Shown here piece after piece: positions 1-9,608 of a DNA stretch of 64,000 nucleotides (the stretch's first letter is position 1; every line of letters begins with the position of its first letter). The notes under the pieces were generated by a model. It was not told where the DNA came from, searched no databases, and saw nothing but the letters and a program-made list of their open reading frames with translations. Source of the stretch: Alkaliphilus metalliredigens QYMF (GTDB lineage: Bacteria; Bacillota; Clostridia; Peptostreptococcales; Natronincolaceae); the NCBI RefSeq assembly GCF_000016985.1, contig NC_009633.1, positions 1,054,001 to 1,118,000 of the forward strand, read 5' to 3'. The translations under genes and the position numbers were made by a program.

Positions 1-340
1 TTTTATTTTTTCCTCTCTTGCAATCATATGGTTAAATTATAATAGTTTATAATTTAACCATATGATTGGAAACTATGTCAAGTTGAACGATAACTAAACT
101 TGTTAAAATACAAGTAATTATATATACTAATAATAGAATGAAATCTTAATCGAGAGTATAAGTAATCTATCCTTCTAAATAAAGAGGGCTACAATTCAGT
201 GAGAGCAAAGCTCCGTGAATTCAGTCGGATTTTATAAAAAGTAGAAAAGATGATGAAAGAAATGATGTATGATACTAAACATTTCCTATAAAAGTTAAAG
301 GACATCGCAAATAATTTGATTTGAAGAAAGGAAGGATAGA
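1..340. other. Intergenic region with a perfect 22-bp palindrome
   Basis: No gene is visible. Positions 21-42 and 47-68 form a perfect 22-bp inverted repeat around a 4-base loop. No T-run follows on either strand, so it is not a standard terminator; it may be the end of a small repeat element or a site for a dimeric protein. An imperfect dyad lies at about 191-222. Confidence 0.5.
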
Positions 341-541
341 ATGGATCAGGAGTATCAAAAGGAAGATGAGATTATGACCGTAAGTGAGGTTGCTAAGTAT
401 TTGAAAATTAGTGAAGTAACAACCTATAAATTTGTTCAAGAAGGAAAAATTCAGGGATTTAAAGTAGGCAGACATTGGCGAGTGAAAAGAAGTGATTTAG
501 TAGAATTTATTGAAAGGCAAAAAAGAGACGAAAGAATTTAA
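341..541 (+). CDS. Excisionase-type helix-turn-helix protein
   Basis: A 66-residue protein made almost wholly of one MerR/excisionase-type (HTH_17) DNA-binding domain. Residues 12-60 carry T-V-S-E-V-A-K-Y-L then G-F-K-V-G-R-H-W-R-V-K-R-S-D-L, the usual helix-turn-helix plus wing. The start is supported by GGAAGGAT just upstream. Such mini-proteins serve as recombination directionality factors or as small regulators; no integrase lies next to it, so I favour a regulator. A decayed relative sits at 4076-4188. The gene stands alone and is followed by an inverted repeat at 574-617. Confidence 0.8.
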   Translation: MDQEYQKEDEIMTVSEVAKYLKISEVTTYKFVQEGKIQGFKVGRHWRVKRSDLVEFIERQKRDERI

Positions 542-573
542 TTTTCTAAATCACATAAAGTTTAAAATAATAG

Positions 574-617
574 GGATAGGTTTCTCTCCACTGTTTTGCA
601 GTGAGAAAAATCTATCC
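574..617. promoter_or_regulatory. Inverted repeat between the HTH gene and the MFS gene
   Basis: The arms are GGATAGGTTTCTC...CACTG and CAGTG...GAAAAATCTATCC around a short loop, ending 28 bases before the MFS start codon. No T-run follows, so this is either a weak terminator of the HTH gene or an operator or leader hairpin for the transporter. Confidence 0.45.
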
Positions 618-645
618 TAATGCATGTGTAATTGGGGGAAATAAG

Positions 646-1953
646 ATGAGTAAAAAAGCATTAACACAATCTAAGCCAGTATCCTCTTCTGGATTTTATG
701 GATGGGTAATTGTAGGGATTGCTGCCCTAGGGCTTTTCTTTTCCGGTCCAGGTCAAACCTATTCCGTGTCTATTTTTATTAACTCATATGTAGAAGACTT
801 TGGCTGGAGTCGATCTCAAGTTTCAAGTTATTACTCCATGGCTACATTATTGGCAGGATTGTTACTGCCCTTGATTGGAAGAGCCATTGACGCTGCTGGA
901 CATAGAAGGCTAATCACCATTATTTCTACGCTATTGGGAATGACCTGTCTGTGGATGAGCTTTATTAATCAACCCATGATGCTTTTCATCGGATTCATTA
1001 TGCTTAGATTATTTGGCCAAGGCTCCATGACGTTGATCCCTTCCACTCTTGTGCCTCAATGGTTTGTAAGGCATAGGGGAAAAGCCTTAAGTTTAATGGC
1101 TATCGGGGGAGTGGTGGGTTCTGGCCTTTTACCTCCTCTAAATAATTGGTTGATCACCTATATGGGTGCAGGCTTTGCATGGCGCGTTTGGGCTGTTTTA
1201 TTAATAGGCGTGATGGCCCCTCTAGGGTGGCACTTCGTAAGAAATCAACCAGAGGATATGGGGGAGGTTCCCGATGGTAATAAACAACTTGAAGATGAAA
1301 ATAGTGACCTAAGGTATGTGACTAGGATTTCAACCAGTGAAATATCTTGGACTTTAAAAGAGGCCATGAAAACCAGGGCCTTTTGGTTCATGCTTTTTTG
1401 CATGGTGGTACCCTCTATGATTAATACGGGAATCACCTTCCATATGGTCTCCATTATGGAGACAAAGGGATTTTCTTCTTCATTTGCTGCCTGGATTTTG
1501 AGTATCGTTGCCATGACACAGTTTCCATTAACATTTGTGGCTGGATATGTGGTGGATAAAGTGAAAATTCGATATGTAAAAGGAGTTAATTTTGTTGTTT
1601 TTTTAGGGGCTATGGCGATGCTTTTATATAGTCAATCTAATTATTCCTTAGTTATTTACGCTGTGGTTCACGGAATATTTGTGGCCTTCGACTCTGTCAG
1701 TACAGGGGTTCTATGGCCTAATTATTTTGGGAAAAAAAACTTAGGAAGCATTCGTGGATTTGCCATGACGGCCATGGTTATTGGTTCAGCATTAGGGCCA
1801 TTACCCTTTGGTTATGCCTATGATCTCTTTAATGGTTATTGGGAAATCCTATTGCTTATGATGACTTTTCCTATATTAGCCAGTGTAGCAGCACTACTTT
1901 CTCCAGCGCCTAAGTACAAAGAAGAAAATGCTAAGATAGACTCAAATATATAA
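646..1953 (+). CDS. MFS transporter, OFA (oxalate/formate antiporter)-like
   Basis: This is a twelve-helix major facilitator. The N-terminal segment G-F-Y-G-W-V-I-V-G and the first helix with G-P-G-Q-T-Y-S-V-S-I-F resemble the oxalate:formate/monocarboxylate (OFA) branch. A long charged loop at about residues 195-230 separates the two six-helix halves. I start at ATG 646 because GGGGGAA precedes it; an upstream in-frame GTG at 601 lies inside a hairpin and has no ribosome site. It probably moves a small organic anion across the cytoplasmic membrane; the substrate cannot be read from sequence. The gene is monocistronic. Confidence 0.8.
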   Translation: MSKKALTQSKPVSSSGFYGWVIVGIAALGLFFSGPGQTYSVSIFINSYVEDFGWSRSQVSSYYSMATLLAGLLLPLIGRAIDAAGHRRLITIISTLLGMTCLWMSFINQPMMLFIGFIMLRLFGQGSMTLIPSTLVPQWFVRHRGKALSLMAIGGVVGSGLLPPLNNWLITYMGAGFAWRVWAVLLIGVMAPLGWHFVRNQPEDMGEVPDGNKQLEDENSDLRYVTRISTSEISWTLKEAMKTRAFWFMLFCMVVPSMINTGITFHMVSIMETKGFSSSFAAWILSIVAMTQFPLTFVAGYVVDKVKIRYVKGVNFVVFLGAMAMLLYSQSNYSLVIYAVVHGIFVAFDSVSTGVLWPNYFGKKNLGSIRGFAMTAMVIGSALGPLPFGYAYDLFNGYWEILLLMMTFPILASVAALLSPAPKYKEENAKIDSNI

Positions 1954-2191
1954 ATTAATTTGTATATTTAAAAATATATAGCTTGCTGATTTTACTGATA
2001 CTTGATATAATACAATCTTGTGGCCAGTAATTAATAATAATTATTAAGTAAATATAAAATTGACTTTAGAAAAAGAACGCACAGTAATGAAAAACTTTGG
2101 TATTCATACTCATAGTTAACCTTCTCTGTTCAATGTCCAGGGATTTTTTTATGGGTAATATAATATAAGTGAAAAATAAGGAGATGGTTTC

Positions 2192-3808
2192 ATGGTTCAT
2201 ATGTTTCAAAGAAATAAAAAAAGTATGTTGGTTCATTGGGTTAAGCTGTCCGGTCTGTTTGGAAAAAACAAAACAATAATTAAGGATGAGGTGCTATCTG
2301 GATTAACAGTAGCACTTGCACTGATTCCAGAGTCAGTGGCATTTGCTTTTGTGGCGGGAGTGAGTCCTATTTTAAGTTTGCAAACTGCTGTCATGATGGG
2401 ACTTGTAGCGGCTATTTTCACAGGAAGACCTGGTATGATCAGCTCATCAACCGCTGCAATTTCGGTTGTATTTGCTTCGTTAATCGCATTACATGGTTTG
2501 GAGTATCTTTTTGCTACTGTCATTCTAATGGGGATCATTCAAATCGCAATTGGGGTCTTGAGATTAGGAAAGTACGCAAGGATCATACCCTATCCAGTGA
2601 TGCTTGGTTTTCTTAATGGATTATCTATTGTGATGTTTTTAGCCCAATGGGCACAGTTTAAAGTAGACGAAGTCGTCATGGTTAATGGTGTTGAAATGGT
2701 AAAGAAGGTTTGGATGCCTTCTACGGATCTGATAATTATGCTTTTGTTTGTGGTATTTACCATGGCAATTATTTACTTTGTTCCTAAGTTTACTAAAGCG
2801 GTTCCATCAAGTTTAGTGGCGATTATTGTCATGACAATCATTGCAGTTGTTTTAGATAAAAGTGGTTATCATTTAAGAACTGTACAAGATTTTGCTGGGA
2901 TGGAGCTAAAGGGCGGATTGCCTAAATTTTATATCCCTCAAGTTCAGATCAGCATAGATATGCTTAGGGTTATTTTTCCCTATGCATTAGTTGGAGCACT
3001 TGTAGGATTAACAGAGGCAGTGCTGACCCTCAGAGTTATTGATGAAATGACAGATACCAGAGGGAAGACCAATAAAGAATGTGTGGCACAGGGTATCGCC
3101 AACACAGTAAATGGATTTTTTGGCGGAATGGGTGGAGATGCCATGATCGGACAGTCCATTATCAATATCAAATCAGGTGGTAGGACGAGATTATCTGCAA
3201 TCGTAGCTCCAATGGCACTATTGGCATTTATCATGTTTGGTTCAGCCCTAATTAACGCAATTCCCCTTGCTGGTCTTGTGGGCGTTATGTTTATGGTTGT
3301 AGTGGGAACATTTGAGTGGCAAAGCTTAAAGTATGGAAAAAAGATACCTAAGCAAGATGTTGCAATTATCCTAGTCGTTACTATAGTGACAATATTTGTA
3401 GATCTAGCAACAGCTGTCATTATAGGAGTCGTATTATCTGCATTGATGTTTGCCTGGGAAAAAGGAAAAGTGATCTATGTAAATGTTGAGAATGATGAGA
3501 ATGGTTCTAAAACATATAAGATAAATGGATCCATATTCTTTGGCTCTGTATTAAATTTTAAAGATTTATTTGACATTAAAAATGACCCAGATGATATTAT
3601 CATTGATTTTAAATATGCCAAAGTAATGGATCACTCTGCTATTGAAGCAATCAACTCTATTGCAGAAAAATATAATAGTTTAGGAAAAAAATTAACTTTA
3701 GTACGTTTGAGTGAAGATTGTCAGGTGCTTTTCAAAAATGCGGAAACAATCACATGTGTTAATATAGAGACTTCCATAAATCTACAATCTCAGCATCATT
3801 ATGTTTAA
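2192..3808 (+). CDS. SulP-family anion permease with STAS domain
   Basis: A 538-residue protein with a SulP transporter core (about 30-420, many hydrophobic helices, early conserved stretch G-L-T-V-A-L-A-L-I-P-E-S) and a cytoplasmic STAS domain at about 440-525. The STAS domain keeps the D-H-S-A-I motif in which Ser can be phosphorylated in related anti-sigma antagonists. Family members carry sulfate, bicarbonate or dicarboxylates; the substrate here is unknown. The start follows AAGGAGATGG. It is preceded by about 240 bases with no gene and appears to be transcribed alone. Confidence 0.88.
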   Translation: MVHMFQRNKKSMLVHWVKLSGLFGKNKTIIKDEVLSGLTVALALIPESVAFAFVAGVSPILSLQTAVMMGLVAAIFTGRPGMISSSTAAISVVFASLIALHGLEYLFATVILMGIIQIAIGVLRLGKYARIIPYPVMLGFLNGLSIVMFLAQWAQFKVDEVVMVNGVEMVKKVWMPSTDLIIMLLFVVFTMAIIYFVPKFTKAVPSSLVAIIVMTIIAVVLDKSGYHLRTVQDFAGMELKGGLPKFYIPQVQISIDMLRVIFPYALVGALVGLTEAVLTLRVIDEMTDTRGKTNKECVAQGIANTVNGFFGGMGGDAMIGQSIINIKSGGRTRLSAIVAPMALLAFIMFGSALINAIPLAGLVGVMFMVVVGTFEWQSLKYGKKIPKQDVAIILVVTIVTIFVDLATAVIIGVVLSALMFAWEKGKVIYVNVENDENGSKTYKINGSIFFGSVLNFKDLFDIKNDPDDIIIDFKYAKVMDHSAIEAINSIAEKYNSLGKKLTLVRLSEDCQVLFKNAETITCVNIETSINLQSQHHYV

Positions 3809-3925
3809 AAAAGTAGATGTATAAGAAATAATCATAATTTGAAAAATTGTATGTGGGTTTAAACTTGTTTAAACATAGAATGTTGTATATACTAAAAAGA
3901 GAGAAAGCTCTTGAGGAGGATGTTA

Positions 3926-4072
3926 ATGAAAGGGCTGTCAAATCAGAATACACACATAAAATCAATGTCTACTAAAACAGAGAACGCATTTGATGATAGG
4001 AAGTGTAATCTGAAGTGGAATATTAATAGAGATGGTGAGAAGGGTATCATTATCGAGGTCACAGTATACTAA
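3926..4072 (+). CDS. Small hypothetical protein (48 aa)
   Basis: A short open frame beginning M-K-G-L-S-N-Q and ending G-I-I-I-E-V-T-V-Y, with an excellent ribosome site (GAGGAGG) five bases before the ATG. It is polar with no membrane segment. I do not recognise it. It lies directly in front of the decayed HTH copy and may be a relic of the same lost locus. Support is the ribosome site and the intact frame only. Confidence 0.4.
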   Translation: MKGLSNQNTHIKSMSTKTENAFDDRKCNLKWNINRDGEKGIIIEVTVY

Positions 4073-4075
4073 AAG

Positions 4076-4188
4076 ATGAGTGAAGTTAACACATATAGTT
4101 TTGTACACAGGGGAAAATACCAGGGTTTAAAATTGGACGTCACCGGCGTGTGAAGAGAAGCGATCTGGTAGAATTAGTACAAAAGTAA
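4076..4188 (+). pseudogene. Decayed copy of the excisionase-type HTH gene
   Basis: Two adjacent frames resemble the C-terminal two-thirds of the protein at 341-541: first S-E-V-N-T-Y-S-F-V-H (compare S-E-V-T-T-Y-K-F-V-Q), then, after a one-base shift near a GGGGAAAA run, G-K-I-P-G-F-K-I-G-R-H-R-R-V-K-R-S-D-L-V-E. The N-terminal third is missing. It is a broken paralogue, not a gene. Confidence 0.75.
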
Positions 4189-4268
4189 ATAAGCTCGAGA
4201 GAATCTAACAGATATCTTCCTTCATAATGATAGGGTATGATCTAATATTATAGAGGAGGAAACAAAAG

Positions 4269-4514
4269 ATGGAGATTAATGATCAGCGTTCAGTAGAGGA
4301 AGTATTGCAAGCATGGGTTAATCTTTCTTATAAACACTTTAATGGGAAAGAAAAAATCAAGGACAATGGTGAAGAACGTAGACAAATAGTAGATAGACTG
4401 AAAATAAAAGGAATTGATAGTATTGTCATAGAGGGTATGGATAATGAATCCTATCGTTTAACATATAATGAGCATCACAAAAAAAGAACGAAAAAAGTTA
4501 TGATACAAAAATAA
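4269..4514 (+). CDS. Hypothetical small protein (81 aa)
   Basis: An 81-residue, charged, soluble protein with a lysine-rich C-terminus. The start is backed by AGAGGAGGAAAC. I do not recognise a family. The central part G-I-D-S-I-V-I-E-G-M could form a small alpha-beta fold. It is followed ten bases later by a strong terminator, so it forms a single-gene unit. A real but uncharacterised gene is likely because start, ribosome site and terminator agree. Confidence 0.6.
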   Translation: MEINDQRSVEEVLQAWVNLSYKHFNGKEKIKDNGEERRQIVDRLKIKGIDSIVIEGMDNESYRLTYNEHHKKRTKKVMIQK

Positions 4515-4523
4515 GGTACTACA

Positions 4524-4564
4524 ACGAGGATAGATCATTTTAAAATGATCTATCCTCGTTTTTT
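4524..4564 (+). terminator. Rho-independent terminator
   Basis: Perfect stem ACGAGGATAGATCATTTT / AAAATGATCTATCCTCGT followed by TTTTTT. It ends the unit containing the 81-residue gene. Confidence 0.9.
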
Positions 4565-4699
4565 ATGGAGAGAACATGATTTTTCCGGTAAACTTTTTAA
4601 AGGAATTTTAAGGGAAATAGAGAAGGGATACATGTAAGAAATGATTAATTTACAATAAATTACAATGAATTACAATAAATTTACAATTGGGAGGTGGAA

Positions 4700-6594
4700 A
4701 TGGTAATGGAGCAGCTGTCTAATGAATTTCAGGGACTAAGCTTTGGAGATCATATTTGCTTACTATACAATGATATGGATGGGTACAGAAAGATTGCTAT
4801 TGATTACATCACCAAAGGTTTATCAAATAATGAAAAGGTAATATGTCTAACCACGATTATTCTAAGGATCTGTTGATTGAAGATTTTCAAAATATAAATA
4901 TTGATGTAAATCAGTATATAGTCTCAGGTCAGCTTGTCATTTCAAATGGTAAGAACATATACTGGGAGACTACTGATTTCGATGCCAAGAAAACAGTAGC
5001 CTACTGGAAACAGAAAATAGCGGATATTAAAAAAGAAGGGTTTAGGGGTGTCAGAATACTGGCGGAGATGATGTTTGCACTATATGAAGAAGACGGTATG
5101 AATAAGTTGATGGAATATGAGCTCAAATACAATGAATTAGGCGTAGGAGATAATGAATTATATTTATGTGCTTTTGATAAAAGTCAATTCCCTGCCTATG
5201 TCTTAGAGGATATGGTAAAAAAACATAATGTACTAATCAATGTTAAGGAATTAATTAAGCCAAACCCCTATTATATAAATTACAAAAAACAACTAGAAGA
5301 ATATACGGATAAAATAACAATGAGAAAATACTTATCCTTAGGCCTAAAGAATAAACACAAACCCATAAGTACCAGTCATTCTAATGAGAATAGGGGAGAG
5401 GCAATTTTAAAGCATGTGCTAAAGTCTACGGGAGATGGTATTTGGGAATGGAATGTTGAATCTAATCAAATATATTTAAACAAAAGCTTTTTACATACAC
5501 TGGGGTATCAAAATGATCAAAGAACAACAAAGGCTGAGGATTTAATCAAGTTGATACATCCTGAAGATCGTTATGGTTTCAAAGAACAAGTAAAAAAATG
5601 TTGTGATAATAAAATAGAATATATTGATTATGAAATCCGGGTTAAAAGTAAAAAGGGAGAATGGATATGGTTTCGCATAAGAGGTACAGTCATAAAGAAG
5701 GATGCAGCTCATGGCAGTTCACTTAAGATGGTAGGAATGTTTATTAACATTACAGAAAGAAAAATAATAAGAAATGAGTTAAATGAAAAGATGCACTTTG
5801 AAAAGCTGAGGACCGATTTTTTCTCAAACATCTCACATGAGCTCAGGACACCCCTAAATGTCATTTTAGGAAGCTTACAGCTACAGGGCTTATATATAGC
5901 CAGTGAGAATACTAGCAAATATAAAAAAGAGTACAGTAAAGCTAACAAAAGGATGAAGCAGAATTCTTATAGGTTACTGAGATTAGTCAATAATATAATC
6001 GACATAACAAAAATTGATTCTGGGTTTTATGATATTAACCTGGAAAACTACGATATCAATATGCTCATAAGAGAGATTGTATTGTCAGTTGAAGACTATA
6101 TTGAGAATGCAGGTTTACAGATAGAATTTAAGGCTAATACAAATCAAGCAATCATTGCATGTGATCCTGAGAAAATTGAAAGAATCATGCTAAATCTTTT
6201 GTCTAATGCCATAAAATTTACTGAGGCTGGCGGAAAAATAGTCGTCACTGTGAAGATGGTGCAGAACAGGATATTTATGTCTGTTAGGGATACAGGAATA
6301 GGAATTCCCCAAGAAAAGATAAATAGCGTATTTGAACGATTTAAACAAGTCGGCTCTTATAGCCATAGGAAAAATGAAGGGAGTGGCATAGGTCTTTCTC
6401 TTGTGAGGTTATTAATAGAAGCCCATAAAGGGAAGGTTACTGTAAGGAGTAAGTTAAATGAAGGTACAGAGTTTATAATTGAACTACCCAATGAAATTAT
6501 AACGGAGGAAATATATGTTAAAGAAGAAGTGGTGACTAGGAGAAAGATGAATATTGAAAGATTAAATATTGAGTTTTCCGATATATATGGCTAG
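4700..6594 (+). pseudogene. MEDS-PAS sensor histidine kinase, split by a frameshift
   Basis: Two overlapping frames make one kinase. The first (from ATG 4700 after GGGAGGTG) gives the start of a MEDS/DcmR-type sensory domain (F-G-D-H-I-C-L-L-Y ... V-I-C-L-T-T) and stops at 4876. The second resumes at once with D-Y-S-K-D-L-L-I and holds the rest of MEDS, a PAS domain (G-D-G-I-W-E-W ... I-T-E-R-K), HisKA with phospho-acceptor S-H-E-L-R-T-P-L-N, and an HATPase domain with N-L-L-S-N-A, D-T-G-I-G-I-P and G-S-G-I-G-L-S. A single-base indel around 4845-4856 would join them. It could be a sequencing error, true inactivation, or expression of only the downstream part. MEDS domains sense small organic ligands in related proteins. 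Confidence 0.8.
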
Positions 6595-6637
6595 CTCAAT
6601 TATCGTGAAGTATACATAATGAAATGATATCCAGTAT

Positions 6638-6681
6638 AAGTGATCAACACAATTTAGTTTGTTAAATTGTGTTGATCACTT
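6638..6681. terminator. Long hairpin downstream of the MEDS kinase
   Basis: The stem AAGTGATCAACACAATTTA pairs perfectly with its complement at 6663-6681. The tail is only moderately T-rich, so termination is probable but not certain. Confidence 0.65.
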
Positions 6682-6697
6682 AGTTGTTTCATCCAGC

Positions 6698-6721
6698 GAA
6701 GCGTCTTAGACGCTCTTTTTA
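6698..6721 (+). terminator. Short terminator-like hairpin
   Basis: AGCGTC-TTA-GACGCT followed by CTTTTT. With the hairpin at 6638-6681 it insulates the hybrid kinase gene. The rest of 6595-6945 holds no gene. Confidence 0.6.
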
Positions 6722-6945
6722 GATCCTAAAAAGGATATAACTGAAGCTTATTAAATAAGTAAGGGTGAAGTTGTACATTTTACAAACAGTGGTGTATGGT
6801 GGTTAAAGTAAAAAGAGTAGGGTAAAATGGAAAATGAAAAATGAAAGTAAAAAATAGGAAATGTGCAGAGAATAAGTAGAACCCTCAACAAAGGGATAAT
6901 CATAATTGCGTTTTAAAGGGGTAAAGAAAGGGGCTTTGAGAGTAT

Positions 6946-8574
6946 ATGAATAAAACAAGAAAAGAAAAATGTAGTGAAAAAGATGAAGTATATTTAGAGC
7001 GGGCGCGTTCAAATGAAAGTGAATTCGTAAGAAGCATAATTCATGAAATTAGAACGCCCCTCAATAGTATTATCGGAATGGCAGAGCTAATGAGCATAAC
7101 AGATTTAACATTAGAGCAACAAAACTATATAGAAACAATCCAGCTCTCGGGTCAAATTTTAATAAATACAGTTAATGATTTTCTAGAGTTATCTAAAATG
7201 GAGTTTAAAGGATTGACAATAGATGATGAAGTCTTTGAGCTGAATGAATTAATAGAAGATGTATTGAAGATTATGGATGAGAAGATTAAAAAGAAAAAGC
7301 TTCGGCTTAATAAAAAGGTAGATTTACTTTCTGAATTTCATGTAAAAGGAGATAAGCTTAGGGTACAACAGATTTTGTTGAACCTCATTAGCAATGCAGT
7401 AAAATTTACTGAGGAAGGAAAGATCGAAGTTATTTGTGAGATAGCCCATGAAAGAGAAGAGATCGTCGAGATTCAATTCGAAGTAATTGATACAGGTGGC
7501 GGGATTGCTCCCGAGAGCATCGATATAATTTTTGATCCATTTACTCAAATCAACAGAACTGAATCCCATGAGGGTACAGGATTAGGATTGTCCATCTGCA
7601 AAAAACTAGTAGAGCTAATGGGTGGAGAAATTGGTGTAGAGAGTCAGTTAAGGAATGGCACACGATTCTGGGTTAGGATTCCCTTAAAAAAGGCTGTAAA
7701 TGTTCTAAAAGAAAAAGAGAAACTTGATTACAATTTTTTAAATAAAAACAGTCAAATTCTTAAACAAGAGCAGGTCGATAGTAAGAAAAGAATTCCCACA
7801 ATACTGGTAGCTGAGGATGATTTATTAAACCAAAAAATAATTTCGGCTCAATTAAAGGTCTTAGGATATGACTTTGAGATTGTGAGCGATGGTGGAGAAG
7901 TCTTAAGGGCTCTTGGGAAAAATCATTATGATTTAATTTTAATGGATTATCATATGGTAGGGATAAATGGACTCAAGACAACTGAAATGATTCGAAAAAT
8001 GGAAGAGAAAACCCAAAGACATACGATGATTATTGCGTTAACTGCCAGTGCAATAGCAGAGGCGAAACAAGAAGGAACCAAACGAGGAATGGATGACTAC
8101 TTAAGTAAACCGATAAATTTAAACGAGCTCAGTGAAAAACTTAACAAACACTTGCGGAGGGCTCAAGACATACACATAAAAACGGCCAAGGATTCGGCAG
8201 CCTTTTCTCCTGAAGAACCCCAATATGACGCTATTGATGTTCGTTTGCTAAAGGAAATTTTAGAAGACAACAATGATTTATTATATGAAATAATAAAGGA
8301 GTATTTAGCTGAAGCAAAAGAGAAAATCAAGCTTTTAACAACCTACATTGCTTCAGAGAATAAGCAAAATATCAGGTATATTGCACATAATCTCAAATCC
8401 TCCAGTGGATATATGGGAGCTGAAAAATTATGTGGGTTAGCAAAAGAAATGGAGTTCATTGCCAATAAGGAAACAAATTCCATAATGGAGATGAATGTGA
8501 AGCTTGAGGAAATTAAAAGTGAATTTTTAGTTGTAAGTGGCCAGCTGGAGGGCTTGTTACATGGAAAAACCTAG
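6946..8574 (+). CDS. Hybrid sensor kinase with REC and HPt domains
   Basis: A soluble 542-residue phosphorelay protein with no membrane or obvious sensor domain. Order: HisKA (about 25-95, I-I-H-E-I-R-T-P-L-N-S-I), HATPase (about 130-250, N-L-I-S-N-A-V-K-F-T, G-T-G-L-G-L-S-I-C), receiver (about 285-405, acidic pair E-D-D, acceptor Asp in L-I-L-M-D-Y-H-M, T-A-S and K-P) and HPt (about 430-535, I-A-H-N-L-K-S-S-S with the acceptor His). The receiver and HPt suggest a multistep relay to a separate regulator, perhaps the OmpR-type one encoded convergently. The short N-terminus suggests a partner supplies the signal. Confidence 0.88.
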   Translation: MNKTRKEKCSEKDEVYLERARSNESEFVRSIIHEIRTPLNSIIGMAELMSITDLTLEQQNYIETIQLSGQILINTVNDFLELSKMEFKGLTIDDEVFELNELIEDVLKIMDEKIKKKKLRLNKKVDLLSEFHVKGDKLRVQQILLNLISNAVKFTEEGKIEVICEIAHEREEIVEIQFEVIDTGGGIAPESIDIIFDPFTQINRTESHEGTGLGLSICKKLVELMGGEIGVESQLRNGTRFWVRIPLKKAVNVLKEKEKLDYNFLNKNSQILKQEQVDSKKRIPTILVAEDDLLNQKIISAQLKVLGYDFEIVSDGGEVLRALGKNHYDLILMDYHMVGINGLKTTEMIRKMEEKTQRHTMIIALTASAIAEAKQEGTKRGMDDYLSKPINLNELSEKLNKHLRRAQDIHIKTAKDSAAFSPEEPQYDAIDVRLLKEILEDNNDLLYEIIKEYLAEAKEKIKLLTTYIASENKQNIRYIAHNLKSSSGYMGAEKLCGLAKEMEFIANKETNSIMEMNVKLEEIKSEFLVVSGQLEGLLHGKT

Positions 8575-8600
8575 TGTCTATACATAGACACTAGGTTTTT
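8565..8600. terminator. Bidirectional terminator shared by two convergent genes
   Basis: AAAAACCTAGTGTCTA pairs with TAGACACTAGGTTTTT, giving A-runs and T-runs on both sides. The stop codons of the hybrid kinase (+) and the response regulator (-) both lie inside the stem. Confidence 0.92.
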
Positions 8601-9286
8601 CTTAAGCGATACCCCACACCCCTGATGGTTTCAATTAGCTGGTTATCTGAGTCGTCTAACTTTTTTCTAAGAGATGAAATATGCATATCAATGACCCGTG
8701 TTTCCGAAACAAAGGATTCGCCCCAAAGTTTTGTCAAGAGGTCATCTCTTGAGAAAACTTTTCCTGGATGAGTTACGAATAAAAGTAACAATTCAAATTC
8801 TGCAAATGTCAAACTGATAAGCCCATCGTCTTTCTTCACTTCTCTAGTGGTAATGTCTAATGTAATACCCGAAATAGATCTACTGGTGTTATGGGAACGA
8901 ATTGTATTTTGAGCTCTACGCAAACAGACATTTATTCTTGCGATGAGTTCTCTTTTATGAAAAGGCTTTGTAATGTAGTCATCAGCCCCCATTTCAAGAG
9001 CAATGACTAAATCTAACTTATCATCATTACTAGTCAAAATGACAACGGGAATATCACTATGAATCGAATGGGAGCGAACGGTTTTTAAAAGTTCTAATCC
9101 ATTGCAGTCAGGCAGAAATAAGTCTAAGATGATTGCATCAATATCTTTATGATTAGATAAGAGATCTAGGGTCATAGCACCATCTTCTGCAGAGAGTACC
9201 TGAAATTGATGTTGCTCCAACGTATGTCTAATGAGTCTTTGTGTTGTGGGATCGTCCTCCACCACGAGAATGCTTTTGTTTTGCAT
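8591..9286 (-). CDS. OmpR/PhoB-family response regulator
   Basis: 231 residues: a receiver (about 5-120, acidic E-D-D, acceptor Asp in I-I-L-D-L-F-L-P-D, then L-T-S and T-K-P-F) followed by a winged-helix DNA-binding domain (about 135-230, with S-R-D-D-L-L ... R-V-I-D-M-H-I-S-S-L-R-K-K-L). It binds DNA as a phosphorylated dimer in related systems. It has no adjacent sensor on its own strand; its neighbour is the convergent hybrid kinase, which makes a functional pair plausible but unproven. Confidence 0.9.
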   Translation of the reverse strand: MQNKSILVVEDDPTTQRLIRHTLEQHQFQVLSAEDGAMTLDLLSNHKDIDAIILDLFLPDCNGLELLKTVRSHSIHSDIPVVILTSNDDKLDLVIALEMGADDYITKPFHKRELIARINVCLRRAQNTIRSHNTSRSISGITLDITTREVKKDDGLISLTFAEFELLLLFVTHPGKVFSRDDLLTKLWGESFVSETRVIDMHISSLRKKLDDSDNQLIETIRGVGYRLRKT

Positions 9287-9608
9287 AGCCTTCCAACTTT
9301 CCTGATGAAATTTTCGCTATAAGGATACCATTAAGTTTAGTTCAGCGTAAAGGTGGTGTTTAAACAACTTGATTTACGTAAGCTGATTGGAATGATATTG
9401 CAACATACTACATTATATATTATTCGCATTATATTCCTAGGGTATCCACACTATTTTTACCATATGTTTACGCTAAATTTACAAAATAGTACAACAAATT
9501 TACATAGATGGGATAAGATGAAATTATAATGACAATAGTCATTGCAAATTATTAATCGGCCAATACTTAGTAAAAATAGTTGGATTAAAACTAAGGGGGA
9601 GATTACTG
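9287..9608. other. Intergenic region between divergent genes
   Basis: It separates the response regulator (-) from the Spo0E-like gene (+) and should hold both promoters. It is AT-rich. I see no tRNA, repeat or confident promoter pair. Confidence 0.4.

Noticed and set aside
191-222. Imperfect dyad near AATTCAGTGAG as a T-box or riboswitch
   Set aside because: No conserved T-box or aptamer blocks, and the downstream gene is a DNA-binding mini-protein.
1245-1514. Antisense open frame inside the MFS gene
   Set aside because: No ribosome site, and it lies wholly within a well-supported transporter gene.
2980-3420. 146-codon antisense frame inside the SulP gene
   Set aside because: A shadow of the permease: Thr/Ile/Pro-rich composition is what the complement of hydrophobic codons gives; no ribosome site.
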